NCBI GenBank assembly: GCA_947564645.1
Contig: CANOCU010000034.1
Coordinates: 1 to 38,071, forward strand
Direction of reading: 5' to 3'
Length of the DNA: 38,071 nucleotides
From: an uncultured Lachnospiraceae bacterium
GTDB lineage: Bacteria; Bacillota; Clostridia; Lachnospirales; Lachnospiraceae
Each line of letters starts with the position of its first letter. Position 1 is the stretch's first letter. This document shows positions 16,496 to 23,230 of the stretch, piece after piece. The notes beneath the pieces are model-generated. The model was given only the letters and a program-made list of their open reading frames with translations. It had not been told where the DNA came from and searched no databases. The position numbers and the translations under genes are program-made.

Positions 16496-16612
16496 TGTGG
16501 ATAATGTGGATGGTGCGGCAGAACATCCCGAAATACGGGGCGTTGTCTGCCCTGCAATATCCACAGAAAACCGGCAGGAACAGCGGCCCTTTTCTGTGGA
16601 TATTGTGAATAA
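16496..16612. promoter_or_regulatory. Cluster of DnaA-box-like 9-mers
   Basis: Site 1, TGTGGATAA (16496-16504), is the exact complement of TTATCCACA. Site 2, TGTGGATGG (16505-16513), abuts it. Site 3, ATATCCACA (16557-16565), and site 4, TGTGGATAT (16595-16603), each match 8 of 9. Site 5, TGTGAATAA (16604-16612), fits TTATNCACA exactly and abuts site 4. Five sites in 117 bases, four arranged as two head-to-tail pairs, lie between murC and dnaD. Known DnaA clusters act as origins, titration sites or regulators; which applies here is not known. Confidence 0.6.
16555..16605. repeat. 16-bp perfect inverted repeat embedding two DnaA-box-like sites
   Basis: Arms 16555-16570 and 16590-16605 are perfectly complementary around a 19-base GC-rich spacer that contains a further CCG/CGG pair. 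Each arm carries one ATATCCACA. It lies 7 bases beyond the murC stop and could form a long hairpin in the murC transcript, but no U tract follows. Confidence 0.75.
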
Positions 16613-17992
16613 TTATTTTTGCAGCAGGTCATCGCCGATTTTTACGACGTCTCCGGCTCCCATAGTTATCAACAGATCCCCTTTTGTGCAATTTTCTAAG
16701 AGGAATGCCTCGATCTGTGAAAAAGTCGGGAAATAGTGGCAACGGTGCCCCAGCTTCTCGATCTCCGCCTGCAGTGTGCGGGAACTGATGCCCAGCGTAT
16801 CTTTCTCCCGGGCGGCATAGATGTCCGCCAGTACGATCTCGTCTGCCAGGGAAAGCGCTTTGGCGAAATCGTTAAGGAAAGTCTTGGTGCGCGTGTAGGT
16901 GTGAGGCTGGAAGACACACCAGGTAGTCTTGTGCGCAAGCTCCCGCGCCGCTAGCAGCGTGGCCGTGATCTCCGTGGGATGATGGGCATAGTCGTCGATG
17001 ACGGTGATGCCGTTTACTTCGCCCTTGTACTCAAAGCGCCTGTCGGTGCCGGCGTAGGCTAGCAACGCCCCGGCGGTGGTCTTAACAGGAATGGACAGCA
17101 GGTCGGCCAGCGCGATGGCGGCCACGGCATTGTATACATTGTGCTTTCCCGGAACCCGCAGAGAGAATACGTCATCTTTTCCGTTCTGCCGCATAAGATG
17201 AAAAGAGGGACAACCCGAGGCATCATAGGTGATGTCCGTTGGATGGTAGTCATGATCGGGTGAGGAACCGTAGGTGATGACCCGGCAGGCAAGATCCCCG
17301 GTGATCTCTTCCAGGTGATCGATATCGCCGTTGATGATCAGGGCGCCGTTATCGGGCAGCAGCTTCGCAAACTGATGGAAAGAGTTGCGGATGTCCTGAA
17401 TATCGTGAAAGAAATCCAGGTGGTCTTCTTCTATATTAAGGATAATGCCGATCTTCGGGAAGAAACTTAAGAAGCTGTTGGTGTATTCACAGGCTTCCGT
17501 GACAAAATAGCCAGAGGAGCCTACACGGATGTTGCCGCCGATGGGCTTATAGATACCGCCGATGGACAGCGTCGGATCGGCCTTGTGTTCTAACAGGATC
17601 TCGGAGATCATGGAAGTGGTGGTGGTCTTGCCGTGGGTGCCGCTGACGGCGATAGGAACTTCATAGTTCTTCATCATCTGGCCCAAAAGCTGCGCCCGGG
17701 TCAGGGTGGGAATGTGCAGGTTTGCGGCGGCGGACAGCTCAGGATTGTCGGGTCTGATCGCGCTGGTATAGACGATCAGGTCGATGTCTGTCGTGATATG
17801 CTCTTCTTTCTGGCCGTAATAGACGGTCGCGCCCCGCTCTGTAAGCGTCTGCGTGAGGGGGGAGGGGGTCCTGTCGGAACCGGAGATGCGAAAGCCCTCG
17901 GACAGCAGGATCTCGGCCAGTCCGCTCATGCTGATGCCGCCGATTCCGATGAAATATATATGAATAGGATTGCTGAAGTTGATCTGATACAT
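16613..17992 (-). CDS. murC: UDP-N-acetylmuramate--L-alanine ligase
   Basis: Cytoplasmic peptidoglycan precursor enzyme that adds L-Ala to UDP-MurNAc. The start is placed at 17992 (MYQINFSNPIHIYFIGIGGI) because AAGGAG lies six bases upstream and the family begins there; the open frame to 18238 is not supported. The result is 459 residues, the usual size. The N-terminal UDP-binding loop is FIGIGGISMSGLAE, the ATP-binding loop is AVSGTHGKTTTTSM near residue 110, and the HNVYNAVAAIALA and DDYAHHPTEI motifs of the central and C-terminal domains are intact. The gene is isolated from other mur genes. Confidence 0.97.
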   Translation of the reverse strand: MYQINFSNPIHIYFIGIGGISMSGLAEILLSEGFRISGSDRTPSPLTQTLTERGATVYYGQKEEHITTDIDLIVYTSAIRPDNPELSAAANLHIPTLTRAQLLGQMMKNYEVPIAVSGTHGKTTTTSMISEILLEHKADPTLSIGGIYKPIGGNIRVGSSGYFVTEACEYTNSFLSFFPKIGIILNIEEDHLDFFHDIQDIRNSFHQFAKLLPDNGALIINGDIDHLEEITGDLACRVITYGSSPDHDYHPTDITYDASGCPSFHLMRQNGKDDVFSLRVPGKHNVYNAVAAIALADLLSIPVKTTAGALLAYAGTDRRFEYKGEVNGITVIDDYAHHPTEITATLLAARELAHKTTWCVFQPHTYTRTKTFLNDFAKALSLADEIVLADIYAAREKDTLGISSRTLQAEIEKLGHRCHYFPTFSQIEAFLLENCTKGDLLITMGAGDVVKIGDDLLQK

Positions 17993-18019
17993 GGATATCT
18001 CCTTGGTTTTTTTACTAGT

Positions 18020-18048
18020 ATTATACTCATTTAGGAAAAAAAAACCAA
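18020..18048 (-). promoter_or_regulatory. Promoter for murC
   Basis: Minus-strand TTGGTT (18048-18043), 17 bases including a T run, TATAAT (18025-18020). The leader to the ATG is only about 20 bases. Confidence 0.7.
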
Positions 18049-18293
18049 TATGTTTTTCGAAAAAGTGGGGGCTGGCTGCTGGTATTAAAAAGCGTAGATG
18101 AAAGGAAGGCCCCGGCGGGGTGAGAGAGGATGAGCGGTGACTTGGGGATAATTTATATTGAGCGGGAGCTATAGGGATAGGGAAGGAAGGGGAGAAGAGA
18201 AAAACAGACAAATGTGTGGCGGGATTGGCAGGATTCATTGTATAATATTAACATAATAGGCGGAATAACGGGAGAATAAATTCGTAAATTATA

Positions 18294-18322
18294 TTCACTT
18301 TCAAATCAGAGTGTGATATAAT
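18294..18322 (+). promoter_or_regulatory. Promoter for glgC-glgD
   Basis: TTCACT (18294-18299), 17 bases, TATAAT (18317-18322), with TG one base before the -10 (extended -10). It gives a leader of roughly 78 bases. Confidence 0.65.
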
Positions 18323-18406
18323 TATGCAAAGCCGTAAAACCCGTTTGAGATTTAATATATTTTTATATTAATTTTTTATAAAAATTAGGAAACAAGAGGT
18401 GATAAC

Positions 18407-19681
18407 ATGGTTAAGAAGGAAATGATTGCCATGCTTCTGGCTGGTGGTCAGGGAAGCAGACTGGGAGTGTTTACGTCGAAGGTTGCAAAACCTGCGGTGG
18501 CGTTCGGCGGTAAATACAGGATCATCGACTTCCCGCTCAGTAACTGTATCAATTCGGGCGTTGACACCGTGGGTGTGCTGACGCAGTATCAGCCCCTGCG
18601 GCTCAATACGCATATCGGGATCGGTATTCCCTGGGATCTTGACAGGAATATCGGCGGTGTGACGGTGCTTCCGCCTTACGAGAAGAGCGCTCACAGCGAG
18701 TGGTATACCGGTACGGCGAATGCGATCTATCAGAATCTGGATTATATGGAGAGTTATAATCCGGAGTATGTCCTGATCCTGTCGGGTGATCATATCTATA
18801 AGATGGATTATGAGGTGATGCTGGATTTCCACAAGCAGAACGGCGCGGAGGTGACGATCGCGGTTATGCCCGTACCGATGGAGGAGGCGAAGCGGTTCGG
18901 CATCATGATCACGGACAAGGACCGCAGGATCACTGATTTCGAGGAGAAGCCGGAGAATCCGCGCAGTAATCTGGCGTCCATGGGTATCTACATATTTAAC
19001 TGGAAGACCTTGAAGGAAGCGCTTTTGACGAACGCTTCGCAGCCGGGACTGGATTTCGGCAAGCATATCATTCCTTACTGCCATGAGAAGGGGGCGCCTC
19101 TTTACGCATATGAGTTTAACGGATACTGGAAGGATGTCGGTACGCTGAGCTCTTACTGGGAAGCGAACATGGAGCTTATCGATATCGTTCCGGAGTTCAA
19201 TCTCTACGAGGAATATTGGAAGATCTACACGAAGAGCGAGATACTGCCGCCGCAGTATCTGTCCTCGGACAGTGTTGTGGAGCGCAGTATCATCGGAGAG
19301 GGTTCCGAGATCTACGGGCAGGTATATAATTCCGTGATCGGGTGCGGCGTCACGATCGGTGAGGGAACCGTTATCAGGGATTCCATCATCATGAATGAGA
19401 CGCAGATCGGCAGCCACTGTGAATTGTACAAGGCCATCGTTGCAGAGAATACAGTGATCGAAGATGATGTCAGGCTGGGTATCGGGGAAGAGGCGGAGAA
19501 TGAGACGGATCCCCATATCTACAACAGCGGCATCGTGGCGGTAGGGGAGAAGAGCTTTATCCCGCAGGGCGTCACCGTCGGCAAGAACTCGGTCGTATTT
19601 GGTGTGACGAGTGCACAGGACTATGCGGACGGCAGTCTTCCGAGCGGTAAAACTTTGATTAAGGCAGGTGATAAACAGTGA
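18407..19681 (+). CDS. glgC: Glucose-1-phosphate adenylyltransferase, catalytic subunit
   Basis: Makes ADP-glucose from glucose 1-phosphate and ATP, the first committed step of bacterial glycogen synthesis. The 424 residues contain the nucleotide-binding loop [20 protein letters not shown] near residue 10, the [10 protein letters not shown] segment, the catalytic [11 protein letters not shown] motif, and [10 protein letters not shown] in the sugar-phosphate site. The C-terminus is a left-handed beta-helix (repeating V-I-[GE] hexapeptides). AGAGGTGATAAC precedes the ATG. glgD overlaps its stop codon, so both subunits are translated together. Other glg genes are not in the window. Confidence 0.97.
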   Translation: MVKKEMIAMLLAGGQGSRLGVFTSKVAKPAVAFGGKYRIIDFPLSNCINSGVDTVGVLTQYQPLRLNTHIGIGIPWDLDRNIGGVTVLPPYEKSAHSEWYTGTANAIYQNLDYMESYNPEYVLILSGDHIYKMDYEVMLDFHKQNGAEVTIAVMPVPMEEAKRFGIMITDKDRRITDFEEKPENPRSNLASMGIYIFNWKTLKEALLTNASQPGLDFGKHIIPYCHEKGAPLYAYEFNGYWKDVGTLSSYWEANMELIDIVPEFNLYEEYWKIYTKSEILPPQYLSSDSVVERSIIGEGSEIYGQVYNSVIGCGVTIGEGTVIRDSIIMNETQIGSHCELYKAIVAENTVIEDDVRLGIGEEAENETDPHIYNSGIVAVGEKSFIPQGVTVGKNSVVFGVTSAQDYADGSLPSGKTLIKAGDKQ

Positions 19682-20796
19682 GAGCAATCGGAATAATCTT
19701 GGCAGGTGGTAACAATCATAGGATCAGGGAGCTGACCCAGAAGCGTGCGGTCTGTGCGATGCCTATCGCGGGAAGCTACCGTGGCATTGACTTTGCACTG
19801 AGTAATATGACCAATTCCCACATCAATAAGGTTGCCGTGTTTACACAGTACAATGCGGGGAGCCTGAACGAGCACCTGAGTTCTTCCAAATGGTGGGATT
19901 TCGGTCGTAAGCAGGGCGGGCTGCGTGTTTTCACTCCGGCATTGACAGCAGAGAGTAATGCATGGTATCGTGGTACAGCAGATGCCATTGCACAGAATCT
20001 CTCTTTCCTGAAGAACAGCCATGAACCATATGTGGTAATATCTTCCGGTGACTGCGTTTACAAAATGGATTATAATAAGCTTCTGGAATTCCATATTGAG
20101 AAGAAGGCGGATATCACGGTCGTATGTAAGGATATGCCGGCGGACATCAATGTGGACAGATACGGCACGGTCAAGATGAACGAGGAATGCCGCATCGAGG
20201 AATTCGAGGAGAAGCCGGTGGTGGCCAGGTCGAACACGATTTCCTGCGGAATCTACGTCGTCAGAAGGCGGCAGCTGATCGAGATGATCGAGCGGTGTGC
20301 GGAGGAAGACAGATATGATTTCGTGAAAGATATTCTCATCCGCTATAAGAATATGAAGAGTATCTACGGCTATAAGATCAAAGAGTACTGGAGCAATATC
20401 GCTTCCGTGGACGACTACTTTAAGACGAATATGGATTTCCTCCATCCGGAGATCCGCAATTACTTCTTCAAGCAGTATCCCGATATTTATTCCAGAGTGG
20501 ATGATCTGCCGCCTGCCAAGTACAATGTGGGAGCGAGCATTAAGAACAGCTTGATCTCCAGCGGATGTATCGTGAACGGTAAGGTTGAAGATTCCGTGAT
20601 CTTTAAGAAGACGTACATCGGCAACAACTGCTATATCAAAAATTCCATCATTCTGAATGATGTCTATATCGGAGATAACACACACATTGAGAATTGTATC
20701 GTGGAGAGCAGGGGGACGATACGGGCCAATTCTTACCATAAAGGGGAAAATGGTATAGAAATTGTTGTAGAACATAATGACAGATTTGTGATTTAA
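19678..20796 (+). CDS. glgD: Glucose-1-phosphate adenylyltransferase regulatory-type subunit
   Basis: Paralogue of GlgC, 372 residues, that forms a heteromer with it in Bacillota. It starts at a GTG overlapping the glgC stop as GTGA, with AGGTG upstream, a clear case of translational coupling. The N-terminal loop is altered ([20 protein letters not shown] instead of the GxGxRL pattern), and the acceptor loop reads [11 protein letters not shown], features that distinguish GlgD from GlgC and fit weak or no catalysis alone. The C-terminal beta-helix ([25 protein letters not shown]) is present. The likely role is to modulate GlgC activity. Confidence 0.95.
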   Translation: MRAIGIILAGGNNHRIRELTQKRAVCAMPIAGSYRGIDFALSNMTNSHINKVAVFTQYNAGSLNEHLSSSKWWDFGRKQGGLRVFTPALTAESNAWYRGTADAIAQNLSFLKNSHEPYVVISSGDCVYKMDYNKLLEFHIEKKADITVVCKDMPADINVDRYGTVKMNEECRIEEFEEKPVVARSNTISCGIYVVRRRQLIEMIERCAEEDRYDFVKDILIRYKNMKSIYGYKIKEYWSNIASVDDYFKTNMDFLHPEIRNYFFKQYPDIYSRVDDLPPAKYNVGASIKNSLISSGCIVNGKVEDSVIFKKTYIGNNCYIKNSIILNDVYIGDNTHIENCIVESRGTIRANSYHKGENGIEIVVEHNDRFVI

Positions 20797-20928
20797 TGGT
20801 ATGATGGAAAGGCGGTTGCGATTGAAAGATGTATTCTATTGTGTAAGAGGCATGTGCGTAACTAATTAAATGTTTATTACAAGCTACGTGGCTTGATGAG
20901 TATGACTTGTGTGGAAAAGCTTGTGAAA

Positions 20929-20949
20929 ACCGGCAGGTTCCTGACCGGT
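20929..20949 (+). promoter_or_regulatory. Leader hairpin upstream of spoVG
   Basis: ACCGG-CAGG / CCTG-CCGGT with a single bulged A and a two-base apex, ending about ten bases before the AAGGAGG of spoVG. No T tract follows, so it is not a terminator. A role in mRNA stability or translation is only an inference. Confidence 0.4.
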
Positions 20950-20975
20950 ATCATATGATAAGGAGGCTGAGCTTC

Positions 20976-21248
20976 ATGAGAATTACTGATGTCCGCGTGC
21001 GTAAAATGACTCAAGACAGCAAGATGAAAGCAATCGTCTCAATTACCATAGACGATGAATTCGTAGTTCATGACATTAAAGTAATTGAAGGTGAAAAGGG
21101 TCTTTTCATTGCAATGCCGAGCAAGAAAGCCAACGACGGCGAATATCGCGACATTGCACATCCGATCAACTCGGAGACCCGGGACAGAATACAGAGCATT
21201 ATTCTGGACAGCTATGAAAAGGCGCTTTTGGAACCAAACGACGAGTAA
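20976..21248 (+). CDS. spoVG: SpoVG-family regulator
   Basis: Small nucleic-acid-binding regulator of 90 residues, known in Bacillota for effects on sporulation, septation and surface gene expression. The start [11 protein letters not shown] at 20976 has AAGGAGG nine bases upstream; the longer open frame from 20907 lacks support. The family signature ([44 protein letters not shown]) is complete. It ends with the acidic tail EPNDE. A strong terminator follows 29 bases later. The last bases of the gene recur at 22065-22080, beyond the toxin-antitoxin pair. Confidence 0.96.
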   Translation: MRITDVRVRKMTQDSKMKAIVSITIDDEFVVHDIKVIEGEKGLFIAMPSKKANDGEYRDIAHPINSETRDRIQSIILDSYEKALLEPNDE

Positions 21249-21277
21249 ACAAATGCATAGTGTGGATGTAATGAGGA

Positions 21278-21302
21278 GGGACGCGGGAACGCGTCCCTTT
21301 TT
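21278..21302 (+). terminator. Rho-independent terminator after spoVG
   Basis: The stem GGGACGCG/CGCGTCCC (21278-21285 with 21290-21297) closes a GGAA loop and is followed by TTTTT. Confidence 0.93.
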
Positions 21303-21320
21303 CGTATATAAAAGATGCCA

Positions 21321-21349
21321 TTGATAAATTAGCTAATTTTTGTTATGCT
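21321..21349 (+). promoter_or_regulatory. Toxin-antitoxin promoter with palindromic operator in its spacer
   Basis: TTGATA (21321-21326), 17 bases, TATGCT (21344-21349) preceded by TGT (extended -10). The spacer is occupied by a perfect 14-bp palindrome, AAATTAGCTAATTT (21326-21339). Binding there would block RNA polymerase, as expected for antitoxin autorepression. Confidence 0.75.
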
Positions 21350-21374
21350 AAAAATAGAAAAAGGAGGTTTCGCT

Positions 21375-21617
21375 ATGATCACTGCAACCGCAACTGCAAC
21401 AGAAATGCAGAATAATTTTGGAAGATATCTGAATCTGGTTATGTCCGGGCAAGAAATCATTGTAACGAAAAATGGCCGGGAGGTAGGACGTTTTATCCCG
21501 AAGGATGCTGCCGTATCATACCTGACGGATGCATTGACAGGGCTTCTGAAAGGAAATCATGATCTTGAAGAAGCCCGGTCAGAGAGGCTGAGGGAAAAGT
21601 ATGACGCTATTGATTGA
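21375..21617 (+). CDS. Phd/YefM-family antitoxin
   Basis: 80 residues. The start at 21375 is fixed by AAGGAGG seven bases upstream. The N-terminal half (EMQNNFGRYLNLVMSGQEII, VTKNGREVGRFIP) is the Phd/YefM DNA-binding fold. The C-terminal tail (about 50-80, LKGNHDLEEARSERLREKYD) is charged and helical, as expected for the part that wraps around the toxin. It overlaps the PIN toxin gene by 17 bases, and the promoter contains a palindromic operator. By family it would neutralise the toxin and repress its own operon. Confidence 0.9.
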   Translation: MITATATATEMQNNFGRYLNLVMSGQEIIVTKNGREVGRFIPKDAAVSYLTDALTGLLKGNHDLEEARSERLREKYDAID

Positions 21618-22008
21618 CGCGAATATTCTGTTGGATGTTCTTCAGAACCGGGAACCGCATGTCCGGGCATCTGCTGTCATCTGGAAATTATGTGAGACAG
21701 AGAAGGCAAAAGGGTATGTTTCTGCTTTAACATTTGCCAATCTGGTTTATGTTATGCGGAAGGAATTGGATGCAAAGAAGATTGAAGAAACTTTGAAGGC
21801 TCTTTCGCTGATCTTTGAATTTGTGGATTTCAATGTATCGGATCTTACCCGTGCCGCAGGAATGAACTGGGATGATTTTGAGGATGCAGTCCAGAGTGTG
21901 ACGGCAGAACGTCTGCACGCAGATTATATCATTACGCGGAATGTGAAGGATTTTACCGGGAGCAGAGTAGTGGCATTTACGCCGTCTGAGCTGATCGCAC
22001 GGCTTTGA
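21601..22008 (+). CDS. PIN-domain ribonuclease toxin (VapC-like)
   Basis: 135 residues starting inside the antitoxin gene. The PIN fold begins with LLIDANILLDVLQNR, carrying the first catalytic aspartates, followed by the ALTFANLVYVMRKEL helix. The third and fourth acidic positions lie in WDDFEDAVQSVTAERL, and the closing strand is ADYIITRNVKDF. All expected acidic residues seem present, so it is probably an active RNase. VapC-type toxins cleave specific tRNA or rRNA sites; the target here is unknown. The whole pair lies between two copies of the spoVG 3' end, suggesting it arrived as a unit. Confidence 0.88.
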   Translation: MTLLIDANILLDVLQNREPHVRASAVIWKLCETEKAKGYVSALTFANLVYVMRKELDAKKIEETLKALSLIFEFVDFNVSDLTRAAGMNWDDFEDAVQSVTAERLHADYIITRNVKDFTGSRVVAFTPSELIARL

Positions 22009-22064
22009 GATGCCGTGGGGATCTGCTCCGGCTTAAAAGAAATCCGGTTGGCCTGTTTTGAGTA

Positions 22065-22080
22065 AACCAAACGACGAGTA
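22065..22080 (+). repeat. Second copy of the spoVG 3' end
   Basis: AACCAAACGACGAGTA occurs here and at 21232-21247, where it encodes the last residues of SpoVG. The similarity continues imperfectly on both sides, and this copy would also read PNDE then a stop. The two copies are 833 bases apart and bracket the spoVG terminator and the Phd/PIN pair. Confidence 0.75.
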
Positions 22081-22092
22081 GACATATCATTA

Positions 22093-22304
22093 ATGAAGAA
22101 GACGAGGAAACTGCGAACAGGAATGAAGATTCTGGCGGTATGTTGTACGGCGGTGATCGGCCTGTCAGGTTCGATCCCGGTATTGGCATATAAGAAGCCG
22201 GTTGTACTTTATATGTTTATAATGCGAGACAATGCAGCAAGTGTGGAAATGTGCTGAAGGATAGTTTGGCGTATGAATTAAAGTATCCTAAATGCCCGCA
22301 TTAA
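22093..22304 (+). pseudogene. Frameshifted small secreted protein with a cysteine-pair tail
   Basis: The frame opens with a good signal peptide (MKKTRKLRTGMKILAVCCTA, then VIGLSGSIPVLA) and reads to a stop at 22257. In a shifted frame from about 22205 the sequence continues as LYVYNARQCSKCGNVLKDSL ending in KYPKCPH at 22304, which resembles a small zinc-ribbon. An indel near 22200-22212 would join the two. I cannot exclude a real 54-residue protein. No ribosome binding site is evident. Confidence 0.4.
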
Positions 22305-22496
22305 AAATTCTTACATAAGTAGTTGACAAATCAGGCGAAATGTAAATGAGAAATGCAAAATATTGTATCACTTTACATGCTTTTAACAAAAAATGCTATA
22401 TGAAGCACTTTAATGTAATGTTAAACCTGCAAACAGAAAATACATAATGATAAGCGAAGGTTATAAATAAATATCATATATGATGGAGAAAAAGTA
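22305..22496. other. AT-rich intergenic stretch
   Basis: About 190 bases, AT-rich relative to the neighbours. A TTGACA at 22323-22328 has no acceptable -10 at 16-18 bases. Short runs of TTTACAT/ATGTAA type are present but do not form a convincing hairpin. I see no gene. Confidence 0.4.
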
Positions 22497-22752
22497 ATGA
22501 TTACAGTATTTAATAGTTTCCATAGAAAACCAGGCTATGATTAAAAATATTTTGGATAATAATGGAATACAGTATTATGAAAAAGTGGTGAATAGAAGGA
22601 GTGCTTCTTCATTTGGAAATGGAACCCGCTCAAGAACTGGAAGTTATGGAGAAAGATCTTCATATACCTATGAGTATATTATATATGTTCATAAAAAAGA
22701 TTTCGAACTGGCAAATAGATATCTATATAATCAACGGATAAATAGAATATAA
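22497..22752 (+). pseudogene. DUF2007-like small protein, probably frameshifted near its N-terminus
   Basis: A GGAGA site precedes ATG at 22497 (MITVFNSFHRK...), which stops after 15 codons. In the next frame the sequence reads SIENQAMIKNILDNNGIQYY and continues to EYIIYVHKKDFELANRYL, ending at 22752. The second part looks like the signal-transducing DUF2007-type fold. MITVFNS is a plausible native start for it, so an indel near 22515-22525 probably broke the frame. The internal ATG at 22537 could restart a 71-residue protein but has no good ribosome binding site. Confidence 0.5.
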
Positions 22753-23045
22753 TGCTTTTTGTAAAGATTTGTCAGCGCTTATACTATACAATAAATGGAG
22801 CAGATTATATACTTTTTATTGACCAGATAGCAAATCAGGAAAATATTCCTATAACAGTGTATTTGTACAATACTTTGCGGCCGGAGTCAACTATTCAGGA
22901 GATGGCTGTAGAGCCGCTGAGGAATGGTACTTTTGCTAATCTTACAGCGAAATATTTATATTCGATAGGGGTTGTTTCGGTAGAAGATGCATTGAGTGCA
23001 ATACAAGAAGGCCGCTGTATATTTCAAAGAAAGTCTGTTTTGTAA
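22752..23045 (+). CDS. Hypothetical protein (97 aa)
   Basis: The start ATG overlaps the preceding stop as TAATG, so it is probably translationally coupled. I do not recognise the family. The sequence is AT-rich in codon use compared with the core genes. It has a Tyr-rich N-terminal half (KICQRLYYTINGADYILFID), a central LYNTLRPESTIQEMAVEPLR segment, and a C-terminal helical part (KYLYSIGVVSVEDALSAIQE). It has no signal peptide or membrane helix. It lies between the decayed DUF2007-like gene and the AAA-ATPase and may be accessory material. Confidence 0.45.
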   Translation: MLFVKICQRLYYTINGADYILFIDQIANQENIPITVYLYNTLRPESTIQEMAVEPLRNGTFANLTAKYLYSIGVVSVEDALSAIQEGRCIFQRKSVL

Positions 23046-23167
23046 AAAAGAACAGGACGGATGGATCATAGAAGAATCGATGTGAGAATGCGCCAGGAAT
23101 CAGAACAATGGATTTCCGGCGTTATTTTTTGCGTTTCAAAATCGGAGAACTATTTTGCAGTAAGATG

Positions 23168-23176
23168 TGGTATATT
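23168..23176 (+). promoter_or_regulatory. Extended -10 promoter candidate for the AAA/PD-(D/E)XK gene
   Basis: TGGTATATT, an extended -10-like element about 55 bases before the ATG at 23231. The -35 region is poor. The interval 23046-23230 otherwise holds no convincing gene. Confidence 0.4.
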
Positions 23177-23230
23177 GTTATCAGGACAGGAAAAGGTACT
23201 CCATGAGGATTTTCAGGAAAGAGGTATGAG

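Larger units (their letters stand above)
17993..18406. other. Divergent regulatory region between murC and glgC
   Basis: About 414 bases without a gene. It contains the murC promoter at its left end and the glgC promoter near 18294-18322. The middle is purine-rich on the plus strand (18075-18210) with a small CCCC-GGC-GGGG hairpin at 18110-18120. A TATAAT at 18241-18246 has no -35 partner. The glgC leader is extremely AT-rich (18345-18390). I see no small gene. Confidence 0.6.

Noticed and set aside
16613-18238. A longer murC frame of 541 residues starting at 18238
   Set aside because: The first 82 residues are low-complexity and unlike MurC; the family start at 17992 has an AAGGAG site and a promoter just upstream.
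18241-18246. TATAAT as an extra glgC promoter
   Set aside because: The nearest TTGGCA is only 10 bases away, and no -35 exists at 16-18 bases.
18368-20775. Large reverse-strand open frames opposite glgC and glgD
   Set aside because: They mirror the codon pattern of the true genes, have no ribosome binding site and match no protein family.
22323-22328. TTGACA as a promoter for the DUF2007-like gene
   Set aside because: No acceptable -10 element at the proper distance.
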